This document shows positions 1 to 12,475 of a stretch of DNA of 64,000 bases, piece after piece. A program made the position numbers and the translations under genes. How positions within the stretch are numbered: position 1 is the stretch's first letter; every line of letters starts with the position of its first letter. The DNA comes from Taxillus chinensis (taxonomy: Eukaryota; Streptophyta; Magnoliopsida; Santalales; Loranthaceae), in assembly GCA_023512835.1 (NCBI GenBank), contig CM042084.1:12487842-12551841 (forward strand), read 5' to 3'. The notes below the pieces were generated by a model. It did no database searches and was not told the origin of the DNA. It saw only the letters and a list, made by a program, of their open reading frames with translations.

Positions 1-912
1 CCATCTGCGAACGCAAACGCACGCAATCTCCGATTCTCATTCTCTATTCCTTCTTCATTGTTGGTTATTTATTTCAGAACAACGTCAACGCGTATACACA
101 TGTTCAAATAAATCATCAATTTTGGGTGTTGATTGGACCATGATGGCCATGGGCAGCAGCTGTGACCCTGAAACGTAGGGCCCTCCCCCCCTACATTACA
201 AGGCGGGATTGAGAAGGGTGGGGTGGTGGTGGTGGTGGTTAATTGCAAGCCTGGGGTGGTTGGGGCTGCGCCATCATCAAGACCAAGGTGGTGGTGATGG
301 ATTGGAGGCGGAGGGGCGGGTCAGCACTGGTCGGGACTTGGGGGTGAGTTCGGCGCGGAGGTGCAAAATATTCGTACTATACGGATTTTCTATATTATTC
401 ATATATATATATATTTATACCGTTTAATTTTTTTTTTTAAGTATAACAGAATTTATCAAGTACCCCCATGGAACACAAGTAAAAAAAACCAAACGTACCA
501 CAACAAAATAACCACACACGTTATTCATTATTTAAAGAATCAATAATTAAAATCAATTATACATTTTCAACTGACATCATGAGAACCACAGTAAATCTTA
601 GTTACATGTGTGATATAAAAATAGCCTTACATCATATAATTATATGACCAACACAATTTACAATAATTCCAACCGGCAATCATCTCATCCTTCATATGTT
701 TATGCCTACAGACAGACATCATAGAATTTGGGTCTTCGTTATTTGCAAGTTATTTTTATCATGGACTGTCGTTCGTTTACAGGAAGCTTATCTGTGGGGT
801 GGACATAGGGCAGCAATAGGCAGGAGGAACTAATGGAAAGCCATAAAATTTGTAGAATTTGGATGTCACATTTACAATGGCATGCAGTAGATATAAACAA
901 CAACTGCTTCAA
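1..912. other. left-edge flank, no gene recognised
   Basis: Mixed sequence with a G/T-rich stretch near 215-330, short TA repeats near 405 and T/A runs. The open frames here are short and compositionally biased (poly-Trp from a GGT repeat), so I do not call any of them. The first 60 bases are C/T-rich and could be the 5' end of a gene leaving the window to the left, but nothing confirms it. Confidence 0.4.
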
Positions 913-1059
913 TTAGATCCTTCTTACAAGTAGATCACATCTGGTGGTGAACGGTGATGGATAAGAATGATTTTTAGAGTCTTTCAACTTCCTTTTTGCA
1001 GGATTGTCAGCTGGAACTGCTTCTCTTTTTCTATCCTTTAAGCTTCCTTTTTCCCACAT
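913..1059 (-). CDS. possible small basic protein or last exon, unrecognised
   Basis: A 48-codon minus-strand frame starts at an ATG (complement of 1057-1059) and ends at TAA (913-915). The product is Lys/Arg/Ser/Pro-rich (for example KRKLKDSKNHSYPSPF) and reads more like real protein than the surrounding noise. An acceptor-like TTTGAG lies just upstream of the ATG, so it could also be a terminal exon. The sequence further upstream on the minus strand (about 1080-1215) is GC-rich with Pro/Ala/Thr coding potential. I do not recognise a family, and it could be chance. Confidence 0.2.
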   Translation of the reverse strand: MWEKGSLKDRKREAVPADNPAKRKLKDSKNHSYPSPFTTRCDLLVRRI

Positions 1060-1471
1060 TGTTCCTCAAATGGCTTCTGGGTGGGGTATATCAATTGTCA
1101 AAGATGGCGGAGGAGGGGTTTGGGTGAGTGATTCACCGGCGAGGAAGGGAGGGAGATGGCGATTTTAGATGGCGGAGCCGGAGTGGTGGTGGTGGTGGTC
1201 GCAGCAGCAGATAGGCGAGTTTAGAATGGCTGGGTTAACCAAAAAAAAAAAAAAAAAAGAGGAAAAAAGAAAAGTTTATACATATTCAAAATAAAAGGTG
1301 AAAATAAAAAAAAACGAAACGAGAAATCAGCTTGGAAAACGGATCATAGTCGGATCCGGGGGTTTGGATTGGGTCGTCCTTCAATCTTTAATCACACAGA
1401 ACCCGCTACCGCTACCGCTGTCGCCGCCATCACCGTTCACCACCACCACCACCACCACCAGTTGGGTTCAG

Positions 1472-4400
1472 ATGGCAGCTTCAATGGCTCTCCATCTGAG
1501 TCGACGCAGATCCAAACTCCCAAATCCTAGCTTCGTCCACCCCTTCTCGACATCACCATCGCCGTCTTCAACCCCCGACAACGACTCCAACTCCAATGGC
1601 GATTCCCCCCAAACCCAAAACCAAAACCAAAACCAAAACCAAAACCAAAACCCTTCTTCATCGTCTCTATTTTCGCCCTACTTCAGCGATATCAAAACAA
1701 GTCTCAGGGCGCAGCTTAACCAGAAACCCTCCTCGCATCGCCCCCCACCGTCACCCCCCCTCTCCTCCTCCTCTCCGCCGCCGTTCCTCAACCCTAAGGC
1801 CGCCTCCCTCGAGGAGATTCGCCGCAACCTGTCCAAGTACGGCAGCCGCACCACCTCCTCTCCCTCTCGGGACGCTACGGGGACGTCCGATCCCACCGCG
1901 AGTCCGAGGAACAATGCCGCTGCGTTTTCCTTCCAATCCATCAAGGATAGCATCAGTAAGATCCGGAACTCGTCTCCGGCGACGGGCAGGAGCAGAGGGA
2001 CCAATCCGTTGTTCATGTCGGACTTGAAGAACAGCCTGAAGTTGCGTCCGTCTGATCAGGATGCGAACCGGACTACCGTGATTGGTGGTGGGTCAGCGAC
2101 GCTGCCGATGTCCGTGTTTGGCAAGGAAATGAGTGAAAAAACGGAGGGAGAGGAGGAGGGGTCTGAAAAGGGGAAAGCTGAGCTGTGGAAAATGTATAGT
2201 TTTGGGGAGTTGGGTGAGAAGCTGAGAAAGCTGAGGCCTGAGGGGTTTAAGAAAGAGGATGGATTCTCGCTTGGAGAGTTGAATGAGCGGCTTGTCAAGT
2301 TGAGGGAGCTCGAGCAGAAGGAATCCCAATCCAACCTTCGTGGGATCGCATATAGCGATTTGAGGCAGAGTTTGGTGAAGTTGAGAAACGCCGAGGAAGA
2401 GATTGCAAATAAATCCACCAGTAAGTACTTTTGGATTGATCATAGAATGTGTGAAGCGCTTACAACACCACCCCCCCCCGGGTAAATTGTTTAGCAAGAT
2501 GTTTCTTACTTACTGGAATTTTATCTTGTGTAGCATATCATTTGGTTCGGTAAATATTTTCATTCTGGAATAATTCTGCATGTATTTCCTTGCATCTAAT
2601 TATGTTTTGCCTTCATATGGCTTTAAACTTTAGTGTATTTGTTGTTAGCTGTCTTATTTTCTGGAACATTTTATGGTTCAACTTCACATATTTTTTAGAG
2701 CATACTTTGTGGTGTTTGGCTTCCTTATTTTTGGGCTGTCGTTATGTCATTTGATAATTGTATTTCTCGCAAAATGGTTTAACTGAAATTGTTCCATTTA
2801 TTTAAAATGAGCATTTGGAAGGTTATTTTGCAAATTGTCATGAAGATGCAACAGAAAATCACACCAAGGTTTATTTATTTACTTGTTCTGTATTTTAGTT
2901 TTATTTCATCAGTGCTCTAATGTTTCACAGATCCTAGCAACGTGTGTTTATTTTGGTTTGCAAACGGATTTACTTCATACTGAATTTAACCATCAAGTAT
3001 ATGCCAAAGAGGATATATAGTCTATTTTGAACTGTTATGTGCAGTGTGGTGGAAGTCTTAGCTTGATGTGTCTTCACCTAGAACTAGGTTCAATTACAAT
3101 TCATGGTTTTTCTGCTTGCTTGGAAATCCGTAGCTTTTATTGGGTTTTGTTTTCAAGTGATGACCAATGGTTTATTAATGAAAATTAACTACTAATTTTA
3201 TGCCATTTTTTTAGTTTCCCTAGAGTTTGAATGTACAACATTTTTTTTTTCCGGTTTGCTTTGAAATTAATGCCTTCTATGGGTCACATTTACGTAAGTG
3301 ATACTTTAAATATTAATAGAAAATTTAATATAATATTAAAATTTACTAATTCCTAAGCACCTAAATTGCTACGGGGTGATTGAAATATATAGAGTTAGGC
3401 TGAATGACATTTCTTGATACTTGCACCCACTGAGGGCAGTTGATTTCCATTGTATCTTTGTTTAGTTTTAGTAATTTTGATTAATCAAATTCCTCATAAC
3501 AGTCCAGAGGCTTGATGTCTTGGGTCAGATGAGTGCGACACCAGATTTCATGCTGAAACCTCCGAAGGATGAATTGGTTGAAAAGGTATCAGAATTCTCC
3601 TTGCATTCTAGATTGGTACTAATGTACTATCAATGTAGTTAAAATTCTTAAGCGTGTTGTTGTAAATGCCTCACTCAACTTTATACCGGACATGGAACTT
3701 CCTCACGTACTGCTTCATGTACCAGTTCAGTGGATATTTTTCTGTAGTTGTGCATGAAAACTTATATATTACTATGTTAGACATCCTTCTTCTGCAGTGT
3801 CTACTCACCCTGACTACAACACCCTTGTTTTTGACAACTATATATGATAATACTCGATTACTTAAGTTTACAGTCTAGACCCTCTGCAGTAGAGCCCCTT
3901 CGGCTTGTATGTGGATCAGTTTCCCTAAGACGTCACATGTGCCTTGTATTAGAGTTCTTCTCGACTTTCTAAACTATACGATGCTACTATTTACAAATTT
4001 TCCTGTCTTTATAGTGCAGTCATTTACAATTAGAATGCTTGGTACTAATCAACTACATTGGTTTAAGTAAAGAAGTGTAGTGATAGTTTTCATGCTGGCA
4101 ACTGGTAAGAAAATTAAATAAAAATTTGAAGGATGAAGAATGATGCTTTCGTATCATAGTTTTCAAGATAACGAGGTGACCTAGGTGTTGGAGGGTCCGG
4201 GCTGGGCAGGTGTCGCCTAGGCAGTGACTAGGAGGTCCAGGCATCCTTTACAAAAATTTGCAAACCAAAAAAAAACTTTTTCTTGTTTTCTTGTCCTATT
4301 CTAGTAAATTGTTCTGTTCATCCACCTAGTTGCTTCCACCTCCAATTTAGTCCTTATTCACAGTGTTTGACAACCGCAAACCACTTTTAAAGCAAATGTG

Positions 4401-6911
4401 TGGTGCACATGATTCCGAGCTAACAATAATAAATGAGGGTTACATTTACTGCTTTCATATCTTTAACACTTGGTCTTATACTACTATTTTGTCGTTTTTC
4501 TTTACCATCTCTCACGCTACCAAAGGGGATTTAAAATTTGTTCTCTCTCCATTTCAAAAAAGAAGAAGAAAACAAAGGAGGAGGAGAGAGAGAGAGCATG
4601 AGCAGCAGTAGGCAATGGTGATGCAGATTGGCGATGGCTGCTAGGTTGGCGACATGGGTTGGCGATGATCACTGCTAGGGAAATAAGATGGAAGGGTTGA
4701 TGTTCAACCCTAGGTTGTGGAAGAAGATGCCATGCAGGTTGGTGACACAGAGTTTGGGTTGATGACAAACAGACGAAGGAATTCAGAGAATAAGGAAAAA
4801 AAAAAAAAAGCAAGGCACAAAACGGAAGCGTTCTGTGCCCTGTCTTAAAAAAAAACATCTTGCCCAGGCACTCGCCAGGACAGCTGGGCAGCTGTCTTTT
4901 GGCGTTAGAGCTAGGTACCATCACGTCTAGCATTTTTTTAAGTGCCTAGGCACCGCTTAGGTTTTCTCCTTGAAAATTATGTTTCCTATTTTCGTAAACA
5001 CCAACAGTATGTGGGACCAGATGTCTTAGTGACCCTGTCTAAGTAATACCATTCATTCAACTTTTTCGTATAACAATGTAATTAATCATGTTTATTATTG
5101 CAGTACTTCCACCCGGATAACATGTCTTCTGCAGAGAAGATGAAAATTGAGCTTCAGAAGGTTAGAGATGAGTTTAAGATGTCTGAATCTGATTGTGGAT
5201 CTACACGTGTTCAAGGTAAAAGGTTCAATTGTGTGATATTATCAAGTCCAATTGTTTTTAGAAGAATAAATGTGCTTTGTCCTGTTATCATTTTGATCCC
5301 AAATTTATCTCAAAAGTGTTGGAGCCCATGTTGTTAAAACATTTCGCAGATTTTAAATGCTTTTACTTGTCTGTTTGATACTTGCATTTACTTTTTATTC
5401 ACTTAACTTTAAGTAGATTATATTCAATATCATTCTTCTAATATAAGGACTATCAATAAGCTAAGAAGTAAGAAATTGCCAGAAAGAGGCATAGAATTGA
5501 ACATGATTGTCAGATATGGGTCTATTGCAGTTGAATGCAAAATTGTTGTCATGGTTCATTTTGTATAGACCCAGCGTATATCTAGTGAGCACAACAGACC
5601 AAATTGTTATTGTAGCTACGTATGTATTTTCGCCAAGGATGCTGATACGATGATTATATGAAAAGATGCTGACTTATGAGTTTATTTAATTTAAAGATGA
5701 AATCCTAGCAATTTAGTTTATGTTGTGTTTGGTTTGCAAATTGAAATATAGCTCAAAATCAAGCTTTTGTAAAATCATGATTTATGCTCAAAATTAAGTT
5801 TCTAAAAAGTTTGTTTGGTTTGCAAAGCCAAACCTATGTTTTATTTGATTTTGAAGTGGTCAAAACATAGTTTTGACAAATGTAATTCTTGCATTCGCAA
5901 AACAAAATTTCAGGACACAAAACTTTATTCTGAAAAATCAAAAAATTCCAACTCAAACATGTCATGTTGCCAAATTTGTTCAAAATCAAGTTTTGATTTA
6001 CAAAATCATGGTTTGACATGAAACTAAAAGCACTTTCATTAATTAATTAAATGTTTTTCTAACATTGTTTTGAAATTCTGGTTGGCCCTTTGATCTGATT
6101 AAAAGTTTCCTGCTGTTGGTCTTTTTTTTTTTTTAAAAAAGGGAAGAAATAGTCATAAAAAAGTGAGTTTAAAGCTATCTTGCAAAATATGTATTAAACT
6201 GTGTTTAAGATTACCTCCTCCTTTTTTGCAGTGGCACAACTTACTACCAAAATAAAGCACCTATCGTCTGTATTGCATAAAAAGGTGAAATTCATGTATC
6301 TTTATTTGAATTGCACATTTATTGGCATACTATTTGAAATTTTTGACAAGCACTTTCCTAGTTGCATCAGTTTAAGTAGCCATTCATAGATTTTTTAAGC
6401 ATGAATCTAACCTTTGATGTGGTTCAAGTGTAATAGTTTGTGAGCAATTTTGGCATTTTTGATTTCCACTGCTAGTATGTGATAATTTGTTACTTCTCTG
6501 ATTTACTCAACTGATTATTTTTTGAAACATCTATTGTACACAAGCTCATGTGGCTTTCCATTATTGCATTTGATTGTTCTCTTTTATTTGTTGCTGGCTC
6601 ACGTATGTTCTTTCTCTGTTGGTTCGCTTTCTGGTGGGATTGTTCAGTCATTATTGAGTATTCTTGAACACTCAATAAAAGTATTTGTAGCCACATTTAG
6701 TATCCTTCATTTTTATAAAAAACTGAGTCTGAGACACATGCTGAAGTGTCTACATATTTGGCTGTAGGACAAGCATTCACGGAAAGGCCTCCAGGGAATG
6801 GTACAGCGGAGGAAGAAGCTTTTGAAGTACCTCCGAAGAACAGATTGGGACTCATACTGCCTTGTTCTCTCAAAACTTGGCCTCCGTGACAGCCCAGATC
6901 TACGTCGCTAA
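1472..6911 (+). CDS. organellar small-subunit ribosomal protein uS15 (S15/NS1 family)
   Basis: Five exons with GT-AG introns: 1472-2420, 3503-3585, 5104-5215, 6232-6284 and 6768-6911. They total 1341 nt (446 aa) with all phases consistent. The C-terminal about 90 residues are a clear uS15 fold: LTTKIKHLSSVLHKK, then DKHSRKGL, then RRKKLLKYLRR and ending near LGLRDSPDLRR. This protein binds 16S-type rRNA in the platform of the small ribosomal subunit. The long N-terminal extension starts MAASMALHLSRRRSK, which is Arg/Ser-rich like a mitochondrial presequence, followed by a QN repeat built from an AAAACC microsatellite and Ser/Pro-rich linker. A mitochondrial uS15m is most likely; a plastid location is not excluded. 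The frame is open upstream to 1298, but I chose the ATG at 1472 because it begins the targeting sequence. Bacterial S15 is about 89 aa, so about 350 residues here are extension. Confidence 0.88.
4155..4981. mobile_element. non-autonomous hAT-type element in uS15 intron 2
   Basis: The terminal inverted repeats begin CATAGTTTTCAAG on the left and CATAATTTTCAAG on the right (reverse complement). Both continue into GCCTAGGC-type repeats. The 8-bp flanks are TTTCGTAT (4147-4154) and TTTCCTAT (4982-4989), a target-site duplication with one mismatch; eight base pairs is the hAT length. There is no transposase coding sequence. The interior holds GA-rich and GGTTGGCGATG-like sequence. Confidence 0.7.
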
Positions 6912-7360
6912 GGCGCTGTGTTGATCTTTATTTCACTTGCAAGAACAAGCGGAGGCTTCGAGTGTGACAGTTGAGCCGAAGCTTGAAGCTTGTTTTTTCT
7001 GGCGAAGTAGTTTAATCATCATATGTTTCCCATTCCCGTTCCTTCTTGATATAGCCTGCAGCATATTTTGTGGGTCTTTGAAATATCAAATTTGAAACTG
7101 CAAAGATTTGGATACGGGAAAGCTGCCTTGTGATTGGACCTTCTTGAACTTTCCCATTACTTCAATCGCAATGTTTGTGCTTGAACCAATCGATGCAGAT
7201 GCAGATATCCTTTGTACCTCAGTTGATACCCAAAAGATGCACGTTGCTGCAGTCTTGTACGAGTAGTTGCCATGCATTATAAATACAATAGTCAAAATTC
7301 TTGTGTCATCGAAAGTTGTTGGCTTGAGGGAACAGAAGTTTCTCAATTGTAGGTAGCTTA
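6912..7360 (+). other. probable 3' UTR of the uS15 gene
   Basis: Normal-composition sequence follows the stop codon, before the composition turns AT-rich near 7380. No poly(A) signal was picked with confidence. The minus-strand open frame across it has no recognisable content. Confidence 0.4.
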
Positions 7361-8796
7361 GTGGATGCGTTTGTTTGATTTAACAATTTTTTTTTAAATA
7401 TATATAATGACGTTTAGATATGCAATCGGTGGGTAATCGTTTATGTAACAGCATATTACATCGGAGTGAGAAAAAAAATTTGATCATTTACGCCAGTCAT
7501 ATAATAATACCGAGTGGGTTGTATATTTTATTTTTCAATTACATTTAATTTTAAAACAATATAATATAGGTTTTCAAAATTTCATTACATAAATTTAGAA
7601 AATAATATTGTTCTTTTATAACTACATAGTTCCATGAAAACAAAAATAAAATGCTAATATTAAAATGTATACCCCCATTAAAAATTAAATCAAACCAAAC
7701 TAAAAAAAGTGATTATTTCTTGCATATATGAGAAGCCCACAAACTTATTGCCATAATATCTTGAAGTCCATTCATTGCTTGGTTATTTCTAACATTAATT
7801 TCCATTCTATGTTCATTTGACTCTCTTGATGTTATTCTCCCATTAGATTCACATCTTCATCTGCAATACTCCTTAGAGCATTCACAGTACACTAGCAAAA
7901 GTTAAAATTTAGCAAAAAAAAAAAAACTAAAACTAAAACCCCAAATACAACCCCCACAATAGCCTCTTTATCGTTACAAGAAATTTAACTTTGCCCTACT
8001 CCCCTAGCCAAATATATCATAATATCTGACTAAATATTTTTATATTATTTATTTAATGTTTTTCTCTGTCCGTCTATATCGCACAACGCCAACGCTACGA
8101 CCCAAAAGTGTAGCCTCTGTCATCGTTGTCCCTCTGCTGCCTCGCAACCGCCTGCCGTGCCATCCTCCTCCCTCGTTTTGGCACCCCCGAAGTAATCTGC
8201 GCAAGAGGCTATCCCACCACCAATCCATATGCAAGTGAGCTTGAAAACATTAAAGATGAACGTGTTACAAATAGTGATGCGAGACATGACTCAAGCCCAT
8301 TAGAGTCCTCAGTTGAAAAACACGGTTTGATCTGTCTTATTGAAAATAAACTTGAAATAAATTGTTTCGAGGCCTAGAAGGCTTAGAAAACTTGATACAC
8401 GTTGAACTAGAGGCCTTGATTTGATGTTTGGGCGTTGTTAATTTGGACAAAGTGTGAGTTGTTTTGGAAAGGCTTACTGGTCGTCTGGCATAACACACGC
8501 ACACGACTTGGAGAGCGGGAGTGTACGATTGGAACGGGCGGCAAGACTGCATCATCTTGGTCATTTCACCGTGGCATGCATTGTACATGTGGTGACAGGA
8601 TCGGTCGTGCAAGGGGAAAGAGACCGCAATGAGGGAGGGGAGGCGTAAAATTAAATTTAATATTTTGATAATCCCATTTAAAATTAAATTAATTATAATT
8701 TATAAAAAATAAATATTTAATTAAATTATAGTTAAATGAATATATTAGATATATTTATACATAGTTGTATAAGTATGAACTTTATACTATTTTTTT
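7361..8796. other. intergenic DNA with a GC-rich island at about 8050-8640
   Basis: AT-rich sequence from 7380 contains a motif near 7872 (TTAGAGCATTCACAGT) like the ends of common plant MITEs, then an A13 run. From 8050 to 8640 the base composition changes abruptly. A plus-strand frame (8126-8377) gives a protein-like but unrecognised peptide rich in Glu/Asp/Ser. AT-rich DNA resumes at 8650. This may be a repeat carrying a captured exon; no function can be assigned. Confidence 0.3.
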
Positions 8797-9378
8797 TTGT
8801 TTTTGGTTTTTGTTTTTGATTTTATTCTGCTTGGACATTCGGGTTCGGTTATGACTTATGATCACCCTGCCGATGACGACAAGGGTGTCAGAATCGAGTT
8901 TTCCCTACCGTGGATAGAGGTTTTCTCGGACAAGATCAATTCCAGCCGGAATGAAGAGTATGTGTGTTTCCTCCTACTTTTGACTGCATTGTCTTGCAAG
9001 ATGATCATATCAGGGCATACTCGTCCGTGGATTTGTCAATTGGATAGTCTCAGCAACTTCAAATCCAAATGGGACTCCCACAGCTTCGTGGGCAGCTGTT
9101 GCTTCATTCCATATTTACCTGCCCACACCGGCCAATCGAGAAGTTTCAGATCGGCCCCCCCTCTTTTCCTTTTCACTCCACCATCAGTAAACAGGTGCTC
9201 AATGTTCTGCGTAGATATGCCTTTGCCTTCTTTTATGAAACCCTTTCTAACCCCACTGATGTTCATGTGTGGATATCATAAAAGAATATGGCACCACATC
9301 GTCCTGGTCTCTAGTGGTGCCTACACTCTAACATATCCTATGATCTCCATCACACCCTGCAACCCCAAACCCCTATAA
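8797..9378 (+). other. unrecognised 193-codon open frame
   Basis: An open frame of unusual length for this AT-rich region. It starts hydrophobic (VFVFDFILLG), has a soluble-looking stretch (YDHPADDDKGVRIEFSLPW), and then loses clear protein character. No splice context, neighbour or family supports it as a gene. The likeliest explanations are a transposon-borne fragment or chance in a GC-normal patch. Confidence 0.2.
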
Positions 9379-9433
9379 GGCATTGTGCTCACAAGGGACG
9401 TGCCTCTGGAGCCTTGGTAGTGTTGGTGGATGC

Positions 9434-9655
9434 TGGCTCCATCCCTTGCAGATTTCGGCGAGGCCTAGTTCTCAGCGCCCCAATAAGGCACTGAGCCTTT
9501 CACCCCTACAACTAGGCTTTTCACTGGGAGAATTCCCCGGAGTATGGCTCCATCCCTTGCAGATTTCGGCGAGGCCTAGTTCTCAGCGCCCCAATAAGGC
9601 ACTGAGCCTTTCACCCCTACAACTAGGCTTTTCACTGGGAGAATTCCCCGGAGTA
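9434..9655. repeat. perfect two-copy tandem duplication, 111-bp unit
   Basis: Bases 9434-9544 are repeated at 9545-9655 without a difference that I can see. The unit length is a multiple of three, so the plus-strand frame through it (9383-9730) carries a 37-residue repeat twice and stays open. The protein itself is not recognised. The identity of the copies suggests a recent duplication. Confidence 0.9.
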
Positions 9656-9730
9656 TGGATGCTCCTTGCACCTGTCGGTACCAACTACACCGGCGCTTGC
9701 ACCTCCGTGGGCACGCAGCCTTGGCTGTAA

Positions 9731-10975
9731 GTGCCAGGTGAAGGGAGCTTGCTCTTGACGCATCTGGTTTGCCCCTTGGCCTACCTATGCTTTAGTTTAG
9801 GGAAACTAAGAAAACTATACTTTTTCAAGGATAGGATGTCAATTCTCTTGCATGAGCATTGACATTTTGTATGTATTTCATTAATCTCAAAAGGGAAATC
9901 ACTCAAGCATCCTGTCTTCCATGGCATTGGTAATTTGGTAGTGGCATAATCTATGTGGAGACCCTAGTTTCCCCATACGGCTGCATTGAAGCAGCACTGA
10001 CAATTTGGTAATTAAGAAGTGACCCAACCACAAACTACCTAAGCCATTATAGTTGATTTGGATATTAGTTGACAACTGCATAATGTAAGAGCAATTTTGC
10101 ATAGTTTTATAATTAACTGCTGCAGTGCAATGTAGGTTTTAACGAAATATGTGGTTTAGTATGTATTAAATTAAGTCTATCGATGAAAGTATACCATGGA
10201 ATGAGTTTACTGTTTCCAAAGTGTTAGTTTATCATTTTTGAGGATAATGTAAAGATGATCAAATATATATAGGTTCATCAATTCATTACTTTATAGTTGT
10301 ATATATATATATATAGTTAATTATCGAGGAACATAATCACGATTACAGTACTGCTCATGCTATAGTGCCTTTTAGTTAGCAAATGTGAGATCTCAAGTGG
10401 CGCGATCGCTGTTATGTCCGAAGAGTTAACAACACTTGTATATATATAGTCATCGAGGATTAGATTACCATGTACTCTCACAAACAATCTCGTGTGTTGT
10501 TTCCAATAATCTTTTCGATTCAGGATCATTTCAATCCAAGATCAGTGTCACTGATATTTCGCGGGCCATCTTAAAACCAAACAACTACCCCCTTAACGAC
10601 TACATTTGTTGATGATGTTAATAACATGAAACTAAAGTAATGTCATCGATCAAAAGCAATAAGTGAGAAATATGATTAAACGTGTTACGTTTGTGAAGTT
10701 TTTTAAATAGAAATTCTTACGTTTTCTTTCCACTTTGAAGAGGCAAGGTTAATTTTATTCTATTTTTTTATTTTTATTTACTCTCTTATATTTTACATAT
10801 ATATACATATATTGGATGAATTAATTACTTATCTAATAGTATTATCATTATAAGCTAATTTAAATGTAAAAATTTAATGAAATATAATAAATGAAATATT
10901 AAAATGATAATTTTAACCTACAATAATTTATATATTGTCGTCAAATTTAAAGAGTCAACATCATTAAAAATAGAG
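9731..10975. other. non-coding AT-rich DNA
   Basis: No gene seen. There is a short TA repeat near 10305-10316 and increasing AT content from 10700. The sequence ends at the left boundary of the long-inverted-repeat element. Confidence 0.4.
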
Positions 10976-11079
10976 AACTGCTTGGTACATCTAATGTTGC
11001 GGCATATTTGCGTCTCCGGCTGACGTGGAATAAGTCACATCATCATTTCTTTTTCATGATTCGGCGTGCCGGATCATCA

Positions 11080-11570
11080 CTCGAGCCCTTGCTAGATCAC
11101 TCGAGTCACCCTGCTTGAGCCCTACTCAAAGCAGGCTTGGGCTTGAGGCTCAAGAAGATCTTGAGCATCGAGCACTCCTCGAGCAGGTATCAAGCAAGCC
11201 TTGATCGGGCATCAATCATCTCTTACACGGCTAGATCTACGGGTTTTTAAGTTTCCTCAACTGTAATTTCCAACTAAAACTTTAAATAGTCATAACTTTA
11301 TGCATAGTGGTCCGATTCAGGCTCATTTTTCTGACTTGTAGGTATCGACGAGACACATGGCGCCTAAACCCCCAAAGAGGGTTTGACGCTATCAAATTTT
11401 CAAAAAAATGCACTCTTTCACCTCCAAAACATGATTTTATGTCATGCTTCTACTTCCTCTTGTCCAGATCCATGGCTCGAGGCCCCTTCCTCCCTTGCTC
11501 TTTTTCTCTCTATTTCAGATTTGGTCCAATGTGGTTTAAGTTTTACGTATTTTTGAGGCAATTGCCACAG
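11080..11570 (+). repeat. dispersed repeat, plus-strand copy (partner at 46870-47340)
   Basis: This stretch matches the reverse complement of 46870-47340 almost end to end, with moderate divergence. Shared blocks include GGCTTGAGGCTCAAGAAGAT / GCTTGAGGCTCGAGAAGATA, TCATCTCTTACACG / TCATCTCTCTTACG, and GATTTTATGTCAT. It also includes a C/T-rich segment ending TTTCTCTCTATTTCAGATTTG. The homology ends where the ANTH-containing part begins, so the repeat forms the flank of the gene-capturing element. Confidence 0.7.
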
Positions 11571-11850
11571 TCGGGGACGAAATGCTTCATCGTCTTCAAT
11601 AGTCTACGGATTAGCATCTCAATGTCAACATTTTCCAATCATCGTTACTTTTTGTTGCTTCAAATCGATCTTAGGGATATAGAGGTCCATGTTTTTCCCC
11701 TCCTCGTTCCGCATCTTTGTGGATTGTTTTGTTGCACAACCTTAATTTATAAAATATAAGACACAAAAAGAAAATATTAATCAAAAAAATAATTGTTGCA
11801 AATATCATTTTTCTTAAAACTATCCTCTCGTAACACTGTTTTCTCTCATC

Positions 11851-12210
11851 AATGTCTCCAACTCCAGCCCTTGGGACTACAACGCCTTCAATACTATTCC
11901 TCCCTCGATGACAACCACTAGTAAAGGTATCTATTTGGCCAGAACATGAAGTTGGTGGCTCTCATAGACCGGGTCTTGGGCTGGCAGTGCCTCCTTGACC
12001 AGGCCATCGCCCCCAACCCACAATGCTGCCAAGATTAACAGGCTCGTTCACATCTTCCTCCATACCATTATGCATGAGAGTTTCGACTTGTACTAAAGCA
12101 ATGCGATTGAGCTCTTATCAGTATTCTCTTATTTTTAAGAAGCTTTGGATCAGTGGAGTCATAAGGGCTTGTCCACATCTTCGTGCAAGATAGCCACACA
12201 GATGTGGAGG
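11851..12210 (+). pseudogene. fragment of an ANTH-domain clathrin-assembly protein (AP180/CALM-like)
   Basis: Two frames together read as part of a plant AP180 N-terminal homology domain. Frame 1 gives NVSNSSPWDYNAFN, frame 3 from 11946 gives MKLVALIDRVLGWQCLLDQA, and frame 1 resumes at about 12025 with NAAKINRLVHIFLHTIMHES followed by FDLY. Plant clathrin-assembly proteins carry a matching region: a DRVLGWQ-LL-AI segment, GAAK-NRLVQ, and ESFDLY. ANTH domains bind PI(4,5)P2 and recruit clathrin adaptors. Here there is a frame change and in-frame stops after FDLY, no start and no C-terminal clathrin-binding region. It is therefore a decayed captured fragment. The family call rests on remembered motifs. 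Confidence 0.6.
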
Positions 12211-12475
12211 CAGATTCGAGGTGTTATGACTCTAGGAATTCAAAATTGTAGTTGAACAATTGTGGAACGAAAGCAAAGGCAAAGGGCAAGGGTGTTCTGG
12301 CATCGTCTAGATTTGGAAGAATCCGAAAGAGTGGAGGTGGGCTAGGGGCAGAGGTGACGCGGTTAGGGAGGATGTGAAAGAGGTTGAAGCGACAGAGATG
12401 AAGACAAAACAAAATTGCTATTTGCAACCGGCGTTCGACATTGTTGCGATGTGGAAAAGTTACGTCAATATCTTT

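Noticed and set aside
209..427. Poly-Trp frame at the left edge
   Set aside because: Encoded by a GGT repeat and TA repeat, with no supporting context.
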